A stretch of DNA of 22,467 nucleotides from an uncultured Collinsella sp. (GTDB lineage: Bacteria > Actinomycetota > Coriobacteriia > Coriobacteriales > Coriobacteriaceae), in assembly GCA_900551015.1 (NCBI GenBank), contig URUI01000034.1:1-22467 (forward strand). The letters are read 5' to 3'. Positions 21,800-22,467 of the stretch are shown here, piece after piece. The position numbers were made by a program, and so were the translations under genes. The stretch's first letter is position 1. Each line of letters starts with the position of its first letter. Below the pieces are notes generated by a model, which was given only the letters and a program-made list of their open reading frames with translations, was not told the origin of the DNA and searched no databases.

Positions 21800-22216
21800 C
21801 TATGCCTCGCGCTCGACCTCACTCACGCATTCGTTCTTGATGGTGCCAACGAGCGCCTGCAGTGCATCGACCACGTGTGGGCGAATGTCCCCGCCGATAA
21901 GCACGAGCATGATGTCGTCACCTACGGTAAGCTCGCCGCTTGCCAGCCACACGCGCACATAGCCGATACCCGGCATCGCGCGCGTGGCCTCGATAGCAGA
22001 CCGTACCTTTTCGGCGTCGTAGTCAAAGACCATGCCGCCCACCCTGTGGCCTGGCGCCACGCCATCGGTCTCGACTCCGCGCACCTCGGCCTTGGGCGTC
22101 GCGCGCACCACACCGTTATGCGTCAGATACATCCCACAGCCTGCCGCCGAAGCATCGGCCTTGGCCTCGCGCAGCCAAGCATCAATCGAAGGCATCAATT
22201 TGCCACTCTCGAGCAT
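21800..22216 (-). CDS. MoaE-like protein (molybdopterin synthase catalytic subunit family), divergent
   Basis: MoaE with MoaD adds sulfur to precursor Z to make molybdopterin. The 138 residues show a MoaE-like path: GVVR, GMVFDYDAEKVRSAIEATRAMPGIGYVRVWLASGELTVGDDIMLVLIGGDIRPHVVDALQALVGTIKNECVSEVE. The usual HRxxAF becomes DIRPHVV, and the terminal PIWKKE becomes VSEVE, losing one of two catalytic lysines; the first (TIK) remains. That makes ordinary catalysis doubtful. ATG 22216 has GGGAG five bases upstream; the adjacent ATG 22219 is too close. No other molybdopterin gene is in view. Confidence 0.55.
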   Translation of the reverse strand: MLESGKLMPSIDAWLREAKADASAAGCGMYLTHNGVVRATPKAEVRGVETDGVAPGHRVGGMVFDYDAEKVRSAIEATRAMPGIGYVRVWLASGELTVGDDIMLVLIGGDIRPHVVDALQALVGTIKNECVSEVEREA

Positions 22217-22237
22217 CATTTCTCCCTTACCGTCGTC

Positions 22238-22274
22238 GAGTAGCCAATTTGGGACGGGGCCTTTTTAGCTACTC
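22238..22274. repeat. GAGTAGC inverted repeat between the sortase and MoaE-like genes
   Basis: GAGTAGC and GCTACTC bound a 23-base centre ACGGGGCCTTTTT-like on the plus strand. On the minus strand it follows the sortase stop by about 10 bases but no T-run follows the right arm. It may be a 3'-end hairpin. Confidence 0.5.
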
Positions 22275-22283
22275 TCGAACAAC

Positions 22284-22467
22284 TTATTCCTCGACCGGCG
22301 TGAGCACCATGACGGCGCGTGTGTTGCTCAGCGACAGCGAGCGACAGGTCACGAGCGTCACGACCTTGGTTGCCGAGGCGGCGCGGTCGCCCGCATCACT
22401 CGCCACGGCCGAAGCGCCGTCGAGCATCTCGGACAGGTAATTCTTGAGCCCGTCGTCGCCCTCGAAG
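22284..22467 (-). CDS. Sortase, C-terminal part only (N-terminus outside window)
   Basis: Sortases join surface proteins to the cell wall by transpeptidation. Only the last 60 residues are visible. TKVVTLVTCRSLSLSNTRAVMVLTPVEE contains the catalytic Cys in TLVTC (residue 41 of the visible part) and the Arg nine residues later (50), the pattern of the beta7-beta8 end of a sortase. The acidic segment DDGLKNYLSEMLDGASAVASDAGD before it would suit a class B-like insert, but the class cannot be fixed without the N-terminal half. The stop is TAA at 22284-22286. Confidence 0.75.
   Translation of the reverse strand, partial: FEGDDGLKNYLSEMLDGASAVASDAGDRAASATKVVTLVTCRSLSLSNTRAVMVLTPVEE

Overview
The window is GC-rich, densely coded DNA with bacterial gene organisation and ordinary Shine-Dalgarno starts. 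Protein flavour (a Tat-lipoprotein solute-binding protein, a CmpB-like membrane protein, an AbiEi/Vsr-like orphan protein), the gene set and the many palindromic intergenic repeats suggest a gut Coriobacteriia actinobacterium, most likely Collinsella. That assignment is inference from recognition; no search was run. Nearly all genes are housekeeping or metabolic.

Layout. 1-619 (-): partial ECF-transporter T subunit, divergent from glmU (813-2225, +), which is followed by prs (2417-3403, +); both plus-strand genes end in strong hairpin terminators. 3491-5223 is an accessory insert: two inverted-repeat-bounded elements of exactly 204 bp bracket an orphan AbiEi/Vsr-like gene (3859-4986). Then pth (5358-5987, +), an NfnA/NfnB flavoenzyme pair (6360-8599, +), and a 450-bp gene-free island (8600-9051) packed with palindromes. 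From 9052 to 20193 everything is on the minus strand: a cytidylate-kinase-like gene, a polar amino-acid ABC importer (ATPase, Tat-lipoprotein binding protein, two permeases), a YqeY-like protein, a PrsA-type foldase, an orphan PTS IIA protein, a PIN/ribbon-helix-helix toxin-antitoxin pair, and purN, purM and purF. 20480-21709 (+) is a CmpB-family membrane protein, convergent with a divergent MoaE-like gene (21800-22216, -). The window closes with the C-terminus of a sortase (22284-22467, -).

Metabolic links. Prs makes PRPP, the substrate PurF uses to start purine synthesis; PurM and PurN act later in that pathway. GlmU makes UDP-GlcNAc for peptidoglycan. NfnAB would exchange electrons among NADH, NADPH and ferredoxin. 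PrsA and sortase act at the cell surface.

The most unusual content lies between genes. (1) Six 15-bp sites at 8741-8956, strictly alternating in orientation at 40/40/40/41/40-bp steps, form three hairpin units of exactly 55 bp with different 25-bp loops; the array sits between two copies of another palindrome. (2) The two 204-bp elements have nearly identical ends but diverged interiors. (3) An approximately 40-bp repeat begins at TAAAACC, and in two of three copies that TAA is the stop codon of a gene (pth, purF). (4) A GGGGACAG core recurs in several otherwise different palindromes. Together these look like several families of non-autonomous mobile palindromes; no enzyme that would move them is encoded in the window.
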